From SAR324 cluster bacterium (lineage in GTDB: Bacteria; SAR324; JACQKK01), in the NCBI GenBank assembly GCA_022574555.1, contig JACZRV010000001.1, forward strand, positions 1 through 64,000: a stretch of DNA of 64,000 nucleotides. Direction: 5' to 3'. Under the pieces are notes generated by a model that made no database searches, was not told the origin of the DNA, and saw only the letters and a list, made by a program, of their open reading frames with translations. Positions 25,717 to 35,332 of this stretch are shown piece by piece. The position numbers and the translations under genes are program-made. Numbering within the stretch: position 1 is the stretch's first letter; every line of letters begins with the position of its first letter.

Positions 25717-27315
25717 GTGGCCAAGGAAAACGTATTGGAAGCGATAGGGGATATCGCACGCGATAAGGGCATCGAAAAGGATCGGCTGATCGAAGTGATC
25801 CAGGAAGCGATCACCGCGGCGGCCAAACGGAAATTCAAGGGTTTCGAAGACATTGAAACCCGGCTCAACGTGAAATCCGGCGATATCGAAGTCTTTCGCT
25901 ACAAGACGGTACGGGAGGAATTGCAGGATCCCGACAACGAGATCTCCCTGGAAGAAGCGCGCAAACTGGATTCCCTCGCGGAGCCGGGTGACGAGGTGGA
26001 ATACGAAATTGAAAATCAGGAGTTGAGCCGGGTCATTGCCCAAACCGCGCGGCAGCTCATCTTCCAGAAAATCCGCGAAGCGGAACGGGAGACGATCTAC
26101 GAGAATTTCAAGGATCGCAAGGGCGAGATTCTCAATGGCATGGTGGTTCGCGACGAGCGAAATCGCACCGTGCTGGTTTTCAATCAAACCGAGGCCATCC
26201 TGTACGGACGCGAGCAGATTCCCAACGAGCGCTTTTCCACCGGCGAGCATGTACGAGTGATCCTGCTGGATGTGCTCAACGACCCCAAGGAGCCCTCACA
26301 ATTGGTGATATCACGCGCCCATCCATTGCTGCTTTCCAAACTTTTCGAAATGGAGGTGCCTGAAATTTATGATGGCATCGTGGAGATCGTGGCCGCGGCC
26401 AGGGAGCCGGGCCGCCGGGCCAAGGTCGCCGTAATATCCAACGATTCCGACGTCGATCCAGTGGGGGCTTGCGTGGGGATGCGTGGATCGCGCGTGCAGG
26501 CCATCATCAGCGAATTGCGGGGGGAAAAAATTGATATTATAAAATGGGTCGACGATTTTCCGACTTACGTGGCCAATGCGCTTGCACCGGCGGAAATCTC
26601 GCGCATCAAGATCGACGAGGAGGCCGGGGTGATCGATATCGAGGTCGATCCTGACCAGTTGTCCCTGGCCATCGGCAGGCAGGGGCAAAACGTCCGTTTG
26701 GCGTCAAAATTAGCTGGCTTCAAAATCAATGTCTCCTCCACACAAGAGCAAGCATTGAGCTTGGAAGAGCAGATCCGCGAACGGTTGTTGGCTTCTCAGG
26801 CGGCGCTTGGTGCCGGGAGCGCGGAACCGGATGAAGGATTGGCTGGCGCCGAAGCTGCAGCGGCTCCAGAGGGCGAAACCGCCCCGGCGGAATCCGAATC
26901 GCTGGCGGCCGAACCGATACCTCGTGATGAGGTGCCAGGCGAGGGGTCGACGATCAGACCCAGCCCCCCGGTCGAGGCCGCCGTTGACAGCGCAGAAGCT
27001 CCGGCCGCGGAAGCAGATCCGGAGGTGGCGACGTCCACCGACGCTGCACCGCTTGAGTCGGACGTAACGCACCAGGGGTCGACGATCAGACCCAGTCCCC
27101 CGGTCGAGGCCGTCGTTGACGACGCGGACTCTCCGGCCGCGGACGCAATCACGGCACTTCCCGGCCCAGAGGCCGACGGGGCAAACGAACGGGTTGAAAC
27201 CGGGGAGCCGGCGCAAAATGACGGTGAAGAATCGATCGTCGCCGAAGATAAATCGGCGGAATCGGCGGAATCGCCGTCCGGTGAGGCAACCAATGAGACT
27301 GAGGTGTCTCGATAG
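25717..27315 (+). CDS. nusA: Transcription termination/antitermination factor NusA
   Basis: NusA binds RNA polymerase and nascent RNA and affects pausing and termination. The 532-residue protein starts with GTG and has the N-terminal polymerase-binding domain (1-125), an S1 domain (about 135-200) and two KH domains (about 200-345; GACVGMRGSRVQAI and LAIGRQGQNVRLAS). The last 170 residues are an alanine-, glutamate- and proline-rich tail with an internal 44-residue repeat instead of the helical acidic repeats of some family members. It follows rimP by 43 bp. Confidence 0.95.
   Translation: MAKENVLEAIGDIARDKGIEKDRLIEVIQEAITAAAKRKFKGFEDIETRLNVKSGDIEVFRYKTVREELQDPDNEISLEEARKLDSLAEPGDEVEYEIENQELSRVIAQTARQLIFQKIREAERETIYENFKDRKGEILNGMVVRDERNRTVLVFNQTEAILYGREQIPNERFSTGEHVRVILLDVLNDPKEPSQLVISRAHPLLLSKLFEMEVPEIYDGIVEIVAAAREPGRRAKVAVISNDSDVDPVGACVGMRGSRVQAIISELRGEKIDIIKWVDDFPTYVANALAPAEISRIKIDEEAGVIDIEVDPDQLSLAIGRQGQNVRLASKLAGFKINVSSTQEQALSLEEQIRERLLASQAALGAGSAEPDEGLAGAEAAAAPEGETAPAESESLAAEPIPRDEVPGEGSTIRPSPPVEAAVDSAEAPAAEADPEVATSTDAAPLESDVTHQGSTIRPSPPVEAVVDDADSPAADAITALPGPEADGANERVETGEPAQNDGEESIVAEDKSAESAESPSGEATNETEVSR
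26942..27143 (+). repeat. nusA: Internal 132-nt period repeat in the nusA tail
   Basis: Near-identical segments starting at 26942 and 27074 encode GSTIRPSPPVEA-x-VD twice, 44 residues apart. The first 38 nt or so differ at one position, which suggests a recent duplication or conversion. Confidence 0.75.
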
Positions 27316-27433
27316 AATCGTTGTGCCGCTGGCGAAGCTGGCGCTTGCATCTGGAGCCAAATAGACAGGCGAGGTGCGCTGATGGAGCGATAGGGTGGTC
27401 TGGTGAAGTGGTTGAACTGGTAGAGGATGGAAA

Positions 27434-30055
27434 ATGGTGAAACTGAGGGTATTCGAACTTGCGCGGGAATTAAACATTCCGGGTAAGGATCTGATCCAGC
27501 GGCTGAAGGAGATGGGTTACCCGGTAAAGGGTAATTTCGATGCCCTTGCCGAGGATCAGATTGTCCAGATCAAAGCCAAGATGCTGGAGCCTGTGACCCG
27601 CGTCGAAAGTGCCGTGCCTTCTTCTGAGGAAACGGAAACCGGCGCCAAGCCACGTAAACGGCGCATCATTTCCGCCAAGCGTTCGGAAGAAGTGCATAAA
27701 ATTCAGGAATCACTGGGTATTTCCGGCCCGCTGCCCGAGGACGAAAAAACTCGGGAAGAAGTCGAACCGCAAATCGAGCCCGCACCAGCACCACTCGCCG
27801 AGGAACCGGTTGCCGCGGACCAACCGGAAGAAGTGCCGCCTGCCGAGCCGCCTGCCGAGGCCGTGGAACCCGTGCCCGTGGCTGCCGAGCCGGTCGAATC
27901 AGCGAAGCCCGAAGAAAAGGGCATCGCGGCGGCGGATATTGCACCCATACCTGCCAAGCTGGGCCCAGCGGCGGCGCGGGCCATGGAGATGAAGAAAGAG
28001 GCCGAACAGCGCGGCCCGGTTGCCGACCCTGAAAAAGGGCGCGACCTGAAAAAAGATGGCAAACGCACCGGAGAGGGCGTACCAGCCGTCTGGAAGGAGT
28101 TCAAACGTGCGGAGCGTAAACGGCCCGGTTATGAAGCCGAAGCCTGGAGCCGCCCGCATCACCGTCGCCGGCCGCAACGGCGGGGACCCAAGCCGGCCAA
28201 AATTGCGGCACAGGACGCCACACCAATACCGGTTCGCAAACGCAAGATCCGGCTCGGCCAGTCGATCACGGTGTCCGAACTGGCCGGAGCGATCGGCGTC
28301 AAGGCGGGGGAGATCATCAAGAGCTTGATGGCGTTGGGAATCATGGCCAACACGAATCAGACCATCGAAGGACCAACAGTCGAGTTGATCGCCAGCGAAT
28401 TCGACGTCGATGTCGAGGTCGATACGACGGACCTGGAGGATCTGATCAAGGAAGAGGAGGTCGATGCGAAGGATCTTCGTCCGCGCCCACCCATCGTCAC
28501 TGTAATGGGCCACGTTGACCACGGAAAGACTTCGCTGCTTGACAAGATCCGCAAAAGTAGGGTGACGGAGTCGGAGGCGGGTGGGATCACCCAGCACATC
28601 GGGGCCTATTATGTCAGTTCCCAGGCGGGAGACATCGTTTTCCTCGATACACCCGGCCACGAGGCATTTACGTCATTACGCGCCCGCGGGGCGAACATCA
28701 CCGACGTGGTCGTTCTGGTCGTCGCTGCCGATGACGGCGTGATGCCCCAGACTGTCGAGGCGATCGAACATGCCCAGGTCGCCAAAGTTCCCATCTTAGT
28801 GGCAGTAAATAAAATCGACCGTCCCAATGCCGAGCCGGACAAGATCAAACGGCAGTTGATGGATTACAATCTGCTGTCCGAGGAACTGGGTGGGGAGACT
28901 ATATTCGTCAACGTATCGGCGAAAAGCGGAGAGGGTATCGACCATCTCCTGGAAATGATCCGCCTGCAAGCGGAGGTGCTTGAACTGAAGGCGATACCCA
29001 CGGGCCACGCACGGGGCTTCGTGATCGAATCCAGGATGGACCGGCGCCGGGGGCCCATCGCTACCGTTATCGTCCAACGAGGCAAGCTTGAAGTAGGCAA
29101 CGATATCGTTGCGGGTGCAACCGGCGGACGCGTGCGTGCGATGTTCAACGACAAGGGCGAGTCGATTCAGGAAGCCCTACCCTCGACACCCGTGGAAATC
29201 CTGGGCTACGCCGAGCTGCCCCAGGCCGGTGAACTCTTTGTGGTCACCGAAGACGAGAAGACCGCACGGCAGATCGCTTCGGCACGTAGCGAGAAACTAA
29301 AGGTGACCGATACCATCCAAAGACGGCACATGCACTTGGAGGATTTCCTGCAAGGGATTGAAGAGGGCCAGGAAAGCACCCTCAATGTCGTTCTCAAAAC
29401 CGATACTCAGGGATCCCTGGAAGCCGTTCGCGCATCCCTGGAGAAGCTGGCAAACCAGCTGGTCAAGGTGAATCACGTCCGCGCCGGTATTGGGGGCATT
29501 ACCGAGACCGATATCTCCCTAGCGGCGACCACGAACGCGGTGGTGATCGGCTTCAATGTCCGGCCCGATAGCAAGGCGCAGGCGCTTGGCGCGTCTGAAG
29601 GCATGGAGATAAAATGCTACACGGTCATTTACGACCTGATCAGCGACGTCAAGGACGCACTGCAAGGATTACTCAAACCGATCGTCCGCGAGGAAGTCAT
29701 CGGCCATTGCGAAGTGCGCGAGGTCTTCTCCACTCCCAAGGACGGCCAGATCGTCGGGGGCTACGTAACCGATGGCCGCCTGCAACGAAACAGCTTCATC
29801 CGGTTGTTCCGGGACGATGTGCTGATCCACAGCGGTGTCATTGGTTCCCTGCGCCGTTTCAAGGAAGACGTGCAGGACGTTCAGACTGGATATGAATGTG
29901 GCGTACGCGTACCCAATTTCAAGAACATCCGGGAAGGGGACCTCATCGAGGCCTTTGTCAAGGTCGAGGAAACCCCGAAACTGGACGATGTGGCCCCATC
30001 TCAGCCATCGCGGTCATTAACGCAGCAAAGTCAAAGTAGTGGGAATATAGGGTGA
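27434..30055 (+). CDS. infB: Translation initiation factor IF-2
   Basis: IF-2 is the GTPase that places initiator tRNA on the ribosome. The 873-residue chain has the short IF2_N domain at the start ([21 protein letters not shown]), a 210-residue charged, proline-rich linker, a second IF2_N-like domain near 275-325, and the GTPase core with G1 GHVDHGKTS (about 356-364), G3 DTPGHE and G4 NKID, followed by domains II to IV. The small ylxR gene that often lies between nusA and infB is absent; only 118 bp separate them. Confidence 0.96.
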   Translation: MVKLRVFELARELNIPGKDLIQRLKEMGYPVKGNFDALAEDQIVQIKAKMLEPVTRVESAVPSSEETETGAKPRKRRIISAKRSEEVHKIQESLGISGPLPEDEKTREEVEPQIEPAPAPLAEEPVAADQPEEVPPAEPPAEAVEPVPVAAEPVESAKPEEKGIAAADIAPIPAKLGPAAARAMEMKKEAEQRGPVADPEKGRDLKKDGKRTGEGVPAVWKEFKRAERKRPGYEAEAWSRPHHRRRPQRRGPKPAKIAAQDATPIPVRKRKIRLGQSITVSELAGAIGVKAGEIIKSLMALGIMANTNQTIEGPTVELIASEFDVDVEVDTTDLEDLIKEEEVDAKDLRPRPPIVTVMGHVDHGKTSLLDKIRKSRVTESEAGGITQHIGAYYVSSQAGDIVFLDTPGHEAFTSLRARGANITDVVVLVVAADDGVMPQTVEAIEHAQVAKVPILVAVNKIDRPNAEPDKIKRQLMDYNLLSEELGGETIFVNVSAKSGEGIDHLLEMIRLQAEVLELKAIPTGHARGFVIESRMDRRRGPIATVIVQRGKLEVGNDIVAGATGGRVRAMFNDKGESIQEALPSTPVEILGYAELPQAGELFVVTEDEKTARQIASARSEKLKVTDTIQRRHMHLEDFLQGIEEGQESTLNVVLKTDTQGSLEAVRASLEKLANQLVKVNHVRAGIGGITETDISLAATTNAVVIGFNVRPDSKAQALGASEGMEIKCYTVIYDLISDVKDALQGLLKPIVREEVIGHCEVREVFSTPKDGQIVGGYVTDGRLQRNSFIRLFRDDVLIHSGVIGSLRRFKEDVQDVQTGYECGVRVPNFKNIREGDLIEAFVKVEETPKLDDVAPSQPSRSLTQQSQSSGNIG

Positions 30056-30411
30056 CCAGCCGCAGAATCGACCATCTGACCGAAAAAATTCACCAAAAAC
30101 TGAGCGCGATCATTCAACGAGAGGCGAACGATCCCCGCTTTACCTGGGTCACCATTACGGGGGTGAAACTGGCCAACGATCAAAGTTTCGCCACAGTGAC
30201 CTACACTTGCTTCAAACCCACTACGGACATTGATTCACTGACCGCCTCACTCAATCGTGCCGCTGGATTTTTCAGTCACGCCCTAGGGCGCTCGCTGAAT
30301 TCTCGCTCGACCCCCAAGCTGCGATTCGATTACGACCCGGGCTTCGATTATGCTCAGGAAATGGATGAGCTGCTGGCGAATTTGCACGATGCAGAGGGCC
30401 AACCCACATGA
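30052..30411 (+). CDS. rbfA: 30S ribosome-binding factor RbfA
   Basis: RbfA is a cold-shock KH-fold protein that assists 16S rRNA processing. The 119-residue chain contains the family pattern (SAIIQREANDPRFTWVTITGVKLANDQ and the ELNR-like SLNRAAGFF, LRFDYDPGFDYAQEMDELL). It starts with GTG overlapping the infB stop codon, so translation is coupled, and ends overlapping truB. Confidence 0.93.
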   Translation: MTSRRIDHLTEKIHQKLSAIIQREANDPRFTWVTITGVKLANDQSFATVTYTCFKPTTDIDSLTASLNRAAGFFSHALGRSLNSRSTPKLRFDYDPGFDYAQEMDELLANLHDAEGQPT

Positions 30412-31322
30412 ACGGGGTCATCAATCTCGACAAACCCACCGGAATCAGCTCCAACGGGGTCTTGACCAGGCTCAAGCGCTTAATCGGCGAGTCCAAGATG
30501 GGCTTTGTCGGCACTCTGGACCCAATGGCACAGGGCGTTTTACCGGTTTTTGTGGGAAAGGCGACCAAGCTTATCCCCAATTTCGAAGGCCATGATAAGG
30601 AATATCGCGTCACATTGCGGCTCGGTGAGCGCACCGATACATTCGATACCGATGGAAATTTGATCGAGCGCCGCGATGCGAGCCATCTCGACGAGGCTCG
30701 GGTGAGGGAGGCGATCCTTGCCTTCCAGGGTGAAATAATACAGGTCGCACCTGCCTATTCGGCGGTCAAACATAACGGGGTGCCGGCTTACCGGCTGGCA
30801 CGGCAAGGTAAGCCCGTGCCGGAAAAACGGCGCCGCGTGCGGCTTTGCAATATGGTCGTCGAGCGAGTTGACTTGCCGGAGGTGACTTTTCGGGTCGCTT
30901 GCACTCCGGGTACCTATATGCGCAGCCTGGGCGAAGAGATCGGCAAACGGTTGGAGGTGGGAGCTGCGGTCAGCCGACTCATACGGCTACGGTGTGGTAA
31001 TGTATTCCGCTTGGAAAATTCGGTCGCCATGGAAGCGATCCAGGAAGCGGCGGATAAAGACGATTTCGCGTTCGTAATCAATCCCAGCGATATTCTTGTC
31101 GATCATCACCCCTATACAGTAGGCGGGGCCGAAGAACGGAGCCTGCGCATCGGGCGGGTATTGCCGCTGGCAGACGGATGCGCGCCACCGAATCTGTTAG
31201 AAGGGCCCGACCCGCCACGAATCAAAGCGATCCGGCCTGGTGGCACTCTGGTGGCGGTTGGTGTGGTCGTACGAACGCGGGAAGGGGGGTGGGGCATGCA
31301 GCCCACCAAAGTGCTGGTTTGA
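30408..31322 (+). CDS. truB: tRNA pseudouridine55 synthase
   Basis: TruB makes pseudouridine 55 in the T-loop of tRNAs. The 304-residue protein starts [16 protein letters not shown], carries the catalytic aspartate in [15 protein letters not shown] (near 40) and the [14 protein letters not shown] segment, and ends with a PUA-like region (GRVLPLADG). Its ATG overlaps the rbfA stop (ATGA). Confidence 0.95.
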   Translation: MNGVINLDKPTGISSNGVLTRLKRLIGESKMGFVGTLDPMAQGVLPVFVGKATKLIPNFEGHDKEYRVTLRLGERTDTFDTDGNLIERRDASHLDEARVREAILAFQGEIIQVAPAYSAVKHNGVPAYRLARQGKPVPEKRRRVRLCNMVVERVDLPEVTFRVACTPGTYMRSLGEEIGKRLEVGAAVSRLIRLRCGNVFRLENSVAMEAIQEAADKDDFAFVINPSDILVDHHPYTVGGAEERSLRIGRVLPLADGCAPPNLLEGPDPPRIKAIRPGGTLVAVGVVVRTREGGWGMQPTKVLV

Positions 31323-31399
31323 CCCGGCCCCACCGATGCACCCCGCGAGGAACGGGTGCGCACAGCATGTACTTGTGCTAACATTTTTGGGAGAATCGT

Positions 31400-31426
31400 A
31401 TGAAGAGGATCAAGCTGGTATGTTAA
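31400..31426 (+). CDS. Possible 8-codon leader ORF overlapping the rpsO start
   Basis: ATG at 31400 opens MKRIKLVC and stops at 31424-31426, beyond the rpsO ATG at 31420 in another frame. GGGAGAA at 31389-31395 is placed 4 nt before it, and is better than the AGAGGA site available to rpsO itself. It could couple or tune rpsO translation. It may equally be chance. Confidence 0.25.
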   Translation: MKRIKLVC

Positions 31427-31686
31427 CTGCTGAAAAGAAGAGCGAATTGATTGCCGAGCACAGCCGGGGAGAAAAGGATACTGGCTCTCCGGAAGTGCAG
31501 ATAGCGCTGCTGACGGAGAAAATCCGTTACCTCACCGATCACCTGCGAATCCACGGCAAGGATCACCATTCCCGCCGTGGCCTATTGAAGATGGTGAGCC
31601 GTCGACGCAGCATGTTGAATTATCTCACTAAAAAGCACCGAGACCGGTACCGCACAATCGTGGAGAAGTTAGCGCTCCGCAGATAA
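31420..31686 (+). CDS. rpsO: 30S ribosomal protein S15
   Basis: This 88-residue protein matches bacterial S15 ([26 protein letters not shown], then [22 protein letters not shown]). S15 organises the central domain of 16S rRNA. The start at 31420 gives the normal family length; AGAGGAT lies about 10 nt upstream. It lies between truB and pnp as in most bacteria. Confidence 0.96.
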   Translation: MLTAEKKSELIAEHSRGEKDTGSPEVQIALLTEKIRYLTDHLRIHGKDHHSRRGLLKMVSRRRSMLNYLTKKHRDRYRTIVEKLALRR

Positions 31687-31740
31687 TCCCCTTCGCCAAA
31701 CGGGGGTCTAAACGAGAGTCCAAATGTCCGGGACCGGAAG

Positions 31741-31810
31741 ATTTGGGATGCTAACGGACCTTTCAGCATAGTTTTCAGCATAGTCTTGAAGGTCGGTTCG
31801 GATCCCAAAT
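31741..31810 (+). promoter_or_regulatory. Imperfect 20-bp hairpin in the rpsO-pnp spacer
   Basis: Arms at 31741-31760 and 31791-31810 pair at 17 of 20 positions around a 30-nt loop. It lies 54 nt before the pnp start. In Escherichia coli a long hairpin in the pnp leader is cut by RNase III and allows PNPase to repress its own translation; this element has the right place and size for a similar role, which is inferred. Confidence 0.6.
31761..31784. repeat. 12-bp perfect tandem duplication in the hairpin loop
   Basis: TTTCAGCATAGT occurs twice head to tail, filling most of the loop of the rpsO-pnp hairpin. Confidence 0.75.
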
Positions 31811-31864
31811 GGGTAAGGTTGCGGGCTGTTAATCCTGAATCCCTACCTATTTGGAGGTCCGATC

Positions 31865-33946
31865 ATGCATATCCTTTCATCAGAAATAGGCGGTAGGCCG
31901 ATATCCATCGAGACCGGCCGCATGGCTCGTCAAGCCGGCGGTTCGGCATTGGTGCGCTACGGCGATACCGTCGTGCTGGTGGCCGCCACGTCGGCGCCCG
32001 ATGCCTCCGTTGGCCTGAATTTCCTTCCCCTTGCCGTGCACTACACCGAAAAGATGTACGCTTCCGGACGCATTCCGGGGGGCTTCTTCAAGCGGGAAGG
32101 ACGCCCGACCCTGTCCGAAACCCTGATATCGCGGTTCATCGACCGGCCAATTCGACCGCTTTTTCCCGATGGATACGCCTGTGAAACCCAAGTGATCGCA
32201 ACGGTGCTCAGCGCGGATCACGTCAATGCTCCCGATGGCGCAGCGATGATCGGCGCTTCGGCGGCGCTGACCCTGTCCGACATTCCCTTCGCAGGCCCCA
32301 TCGCCGGAGTGCGGGTGGCGCGCTCGGACGGAGAATTCATCATCAATCCCACGCCCGATCAGTTGCAAAACGCGGATCTGAATTTCTTCGTCGCCGGATC
32401 CGAAGACGCTGTTCTAATGGTTGAGGGCACGGCCCGGGAAGTGCCGGAAAGCGTGGCGCTGGATGCCATCATGCTGGCCCACGAGGCGATGCAACCGGTG
32501 ATCCGCATTCAGCAAGAATTACGCGCGCAGGCCGGAAAGCCCAAGCGGAAAGTGGAACTCCGCGAGCCCGACTCCAAGCTTCGCAAGGCAACGGAAAAAT
32601 TGGCCGCCTCTAAGCTGGCAAAGGCCATCCGCATCCAGGACAAGGTTGGACGCACCGAGGCTCTTCATCGGATTTCGGAAGAAACTCTGATGAAATTATA
32701 TAACCCTGAAAAGGACGATGGGACGGTAAAGAGCGACATCAAGGATGTGATTAAGGAAATGACCAAGCAGGAGATGCGAAATTCGATCCTCAAGGATGGC
32801 CAACGAATCGATAGCCGCTCTACCACCGAAGTCCGGCCGATCACCATCGAGCTTAATGTTCTGCCCCGAGTCCATGGCTCAGCCCTGTTTACCCGCGGGG
32901 AAACCCAGGCCCTCGTCGTGGCCACCCTGGGTTCCCGGGAAGACGAGCAGATGATCGATGACCTGGCTGGTTTGCACTTCAAGAGTTTTCTCTTCCACTA
33001 CAATTTTCCCTCGTTCTCCGTTGGCGAAGTATCATTTCCGCGGCCGCCCGGCCGGCGGGAGATCGGGCATGGATTTTTGGCGGAAATGGCGGTTAAGGCG
33101 GTGTTGCCGGAACGGGAGAGCTTTCCGTACACGATCCGTATCGTGTCGGAAATCCTCGAATCGAACGGTTCTTCCTCGATGGCCTCGGTATGTGGCGCTT
33201 CGCTGGCCATGATGGATGCCGGGGTGCCGATCAAAGCCCACACTGCGGGAATCGCCATGGGCTTGATCCAGGATAAATCTCAAACGGTGATCCTGACCGA
33301 TATTCTCGGCGATGAAGACCATCTGGGAGATATGGATTTCAAGGTGGCCGGAACGGAAAACGGCATCACAGCCCTGCAGATGGACATCAAGATTTCCGGA
33401 ATTGGAAAACAAATTTTGGAAACTGCGTTGGCGCAAGCGAAGGAGGGGCGGCTGCACATCCTCAGTAAAATGAATGAAGCCATCGCCCAGCCACGATCTG
33501 GGCTATCCCAGTATGCACCGCGATTTGTGGCCTACAAGATCGCCCCGGATAAAATTCGAGACCTGATCGGCCCGGGCGGCAAGGTGATCAAGGGCATGGT
33601 GGAAAAAACGGGAGCCAAAATCGACGTGACCGACGACGGTGTGGTGATGATTACCAGCCGCGAACACAAAGCCGTCGATGCGGCCCTGGAGATGGTCAAG
33701 GAATTGACCAAGCAAATCGAAATTGGCTCGGTCTACACGGGTCCGGTGAAGAAAATCATGGAATTCGGCGCTTTCGTCGAATTGGTGCCCGGTACCGACG
33801 GACTGGTGCATATCTCACAGTTGAGCGATGAGCGCGTGGACAAGGTCACCGATGTGCTTCAGGAGGGGGAGATCGTCACCGTCAAAGTGATTGGGTTCGA
33901 CAAGCGCGGGAAGCTGAAGTTGGCCATGGTGAACAACGGGGGTTGA
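31865..33946 (+). CDS. pnp: Polyribonucleotide nucleotidyltransferase (PNPase)
   Basis: PNPase degrades RNA from the 3' end by phosphorolysis and is a core RNA-turnover enzyme. The 693-residue chain has the first RNase PH domain (residues 1-150), a helical linker, the catalytic second RNase PH domain (about 310-540, with FPPFSVGE-like FPSFSVGEV and DILGDEDHLGDMDFKVAG), a KH domain (IGPGGKVIKGMVEKTGAKIDV) and a C-terminal S1 domain. GGAGG lies 9 nt before the ATG. Confidence 0.97.
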   Translation: MHILSSEIGGRPISIETGRMARQAGGSALVRYGDTVVLVAATSAPDASVGLNFLPLAVHYTEKMYASGRIPGGFFKREGRPTLSETLISRFIDRPIRPLFPDGYACETQVIATVLSADHVNAPDGAAMIGASAALTLSDIPFAGPIAGVRVARSDGEFIINPTPDQLQNADLNFFVAGSEDAVLMVEGTAREVPESVALDAIMLAHEAMQPVIRIQQELRAQAGKPKRKVELREPDSKLRKATEKLAASKLAKAIRIQDKVGRTEALHRISEETLMKLYNPEKDDGTVKSDIKDVIKEMTKQEMRNSILKDGQRIDSRSTTEVRPITIELNVLPRVHGSALFTRGETQALVVATLGSREDEQMIDDLAGLHFKSFLFHYNFPSFSVGEVSFPRPPGRREIGHGFLAEMAVKAVLPERESFPYTIRIVSEILESNGSSSMASVCGASLAMMDAGVPIKAHTAGIAMGLIQDKSQTVILTDILGDEDHLGDMDFKVAGTENGITALQMDIKISGIGKQILETALAQAKEGRLHILSKMNEAIAQPRSGLSQYAPRFVAYKIAPDKIRDLIGPGGKVIKGMVEKTGAKIDVTDDGVVMITSREHKAVDAALEMVKELTKQIEIGSVYTGPVKKIMEFGAFVELVPGTDGLVHISQLSDERVDKVTDVLQEGEIVTVKVIGFDKRGKLKLAMVNNGG

Positions 33947-33985
33947 CCCTCCCGGAAAATCAGACCATCACCGGCCTCGTCATAA

Positions 33986-34003
33986 GGGGGCGCCCGTGCC
34001 CCC
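33986..34003 (+). terminator. GC-rich hairpin after pnp
   Basis: GGGGGC and GCCCCC form a 6-bp stem with a 6-nt loop, 40 nt after the pnp stop. No T-run follows, so it may only stabilise the 3' end. Confidence 0.35.
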
Positions 34004-34138
34004 GATTCCCTTACCGTCTGTGTAAATTCATCCCCGGATTCGCATTTTTACGGAACACTTAGTCGAAACAGCTAGTTTAATATTGGGTTATGGGGTAAAT
34101 ATTTTCGCCATCCGCTTGATAGGGGGGAGACCTGATAT

Positions 34139-35302
34139 ATGGTTGAATGCCAAAAGGCGACAGTGGAGACCTTCCAAATTCTGGTGGTCGAAGACGAGGC
34201 ACCGATCCGCATGGTATGGAAGCGGTTCCTGGACCGCTGGGGTCTGTCCGCAGATCTGGCCCAGCACGGCCAGGAAGCCTTGGATAAAACTCGGCAAACC
34301 CCCTACCACTTGGTCATCACCGATCTCACCATGCCGGTAATGACCGGCCAGGAGTTGATTTACACACTCAAGCGGGAACAGCCGCAGCTTGAAGTCATTG
34401 TGACCACCGGCCAGGGTTCTATCGAAATAGCGGTGGAGATGATGAAGGCGGGTGCCTATGATTTCATTACCAAACCCATCAACTTCGAGAGCGCGGAATA
34501 CGTCATAAAAAAATGCCTGGCAAAAGTGGAAGCCCAGGAGGAGAATTTACGGCTGCGTCAGATCAACCGAGATCTGGAAGAATTAAACATGATCAAGGAG
34601 AAGTTCATCGCGATCACCAACCACGAGTTGCGCACTCCGGTGAGCGTAATCTGCAGCATCGTAGATATATTGGCCCCGCAGTTCGATGGAAAGGACGAGG
34701 AACCCTTGCTCGGAATGATCACCAGTGCGGCTCAGCATCTCAAGGAGATCGTCAACGAGATGCATGAGTTATCTCAGATCAACTCGGAGAAATTGAACCT
34801 TCGGCCGACATTGTTCGAGTTATTACCTCTGTGCGAGGAAATCCAGGCGGAGCTCGCGTGGACCATTAACGAAAGAAAGCACGAAACCTGTTGGAAAATT
34901 CCGCCTCAATTGTCGGTGCGGGCCGACCGTGTTAAGCTGAAAAAAGTCCTTCGTGAAATGGTGCAAAACGCTGTTAAATTCACCGACGACGGCGGGAAGA
35001 TCGATGTCGCAGCCGTATTGGATGACGAAAATCGCTTGGTGTTGACCGTGCGTGATAATGGTGTTGGTATTCCCCTGGACGAATCGGAAAAGATCTTCCA
35101 GCTGTTTTATGAAGTGGGCGATACCATTAATCATCATACGTCGAAACTGGAATTCCGGGGTCGAGGAATGGGTATCGGTCTTGCAATCGTCAGCGACATC
35201 GTGAAGGCGCATCGCGGAAAGATTGACGTGAAGAGCGAGGTCGACAAGGGATCCGAGTTCACGGTGACCATTCCGCAACAGCCCCCGAATTCGCTAAGTT
35301 GA
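34139..35302 (+). CDS. Receiver-histidine kinase without sensor domain
   Basis: This 387-residue soluble protein has an N-terminal receiver (E18-D19 pocket, phospho-acceptor D62, K112) joined by a helical linker to a kinase core: H162 in TNHELRTP, an N box at MVQNAVKF near 276 and the DNGVGI and GMGIGLAI lids near 305-345. It has the same build as the first two parts of the hybrid kinase at 17668-19236 but without the third domain. It likely receives phosphate or binds a partner through its receiver. It lies between pnp and rnc, with 192 bp before it and 30 bp after it. Confidence 0.9.
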   Translation: MVECQKATVETFQILVVEDEAPIRMVWKRFLDRWGLSADLAQHGQEALDKTRQTPYHLVITDLTMPVMTGQELIYTLKREQPQLEVIVTTGQGSIEIAVEMMKAGAYDFITKPINFESAEYVIKKCLAKVEAQEENLRLRQINRDLEELNMIKEKFIAITNHELRTPVSVICSIVDILAPQFDGKDEEPLLGMITSAAQHLKEIVNEMHELSQINSEKLNLRPTLFELLPLCEEIQAELAWTINERKHETCWKIPPQLSVRADRVKLKKVLREMVQNAVKFTDDGGKIDVAAVLDDENRLVLTVRDNGVGIPLDESEKIFQLFYEVGDTINHHTSKLEFRGRGMGIGLAIVSDIVKAHRGKIDVKSEVDKGSEFTVTIPQQPPNSLS

Positions 35303-35332
35303 TCCTCGTCGTTTTCAATCCCTGCATGACCC

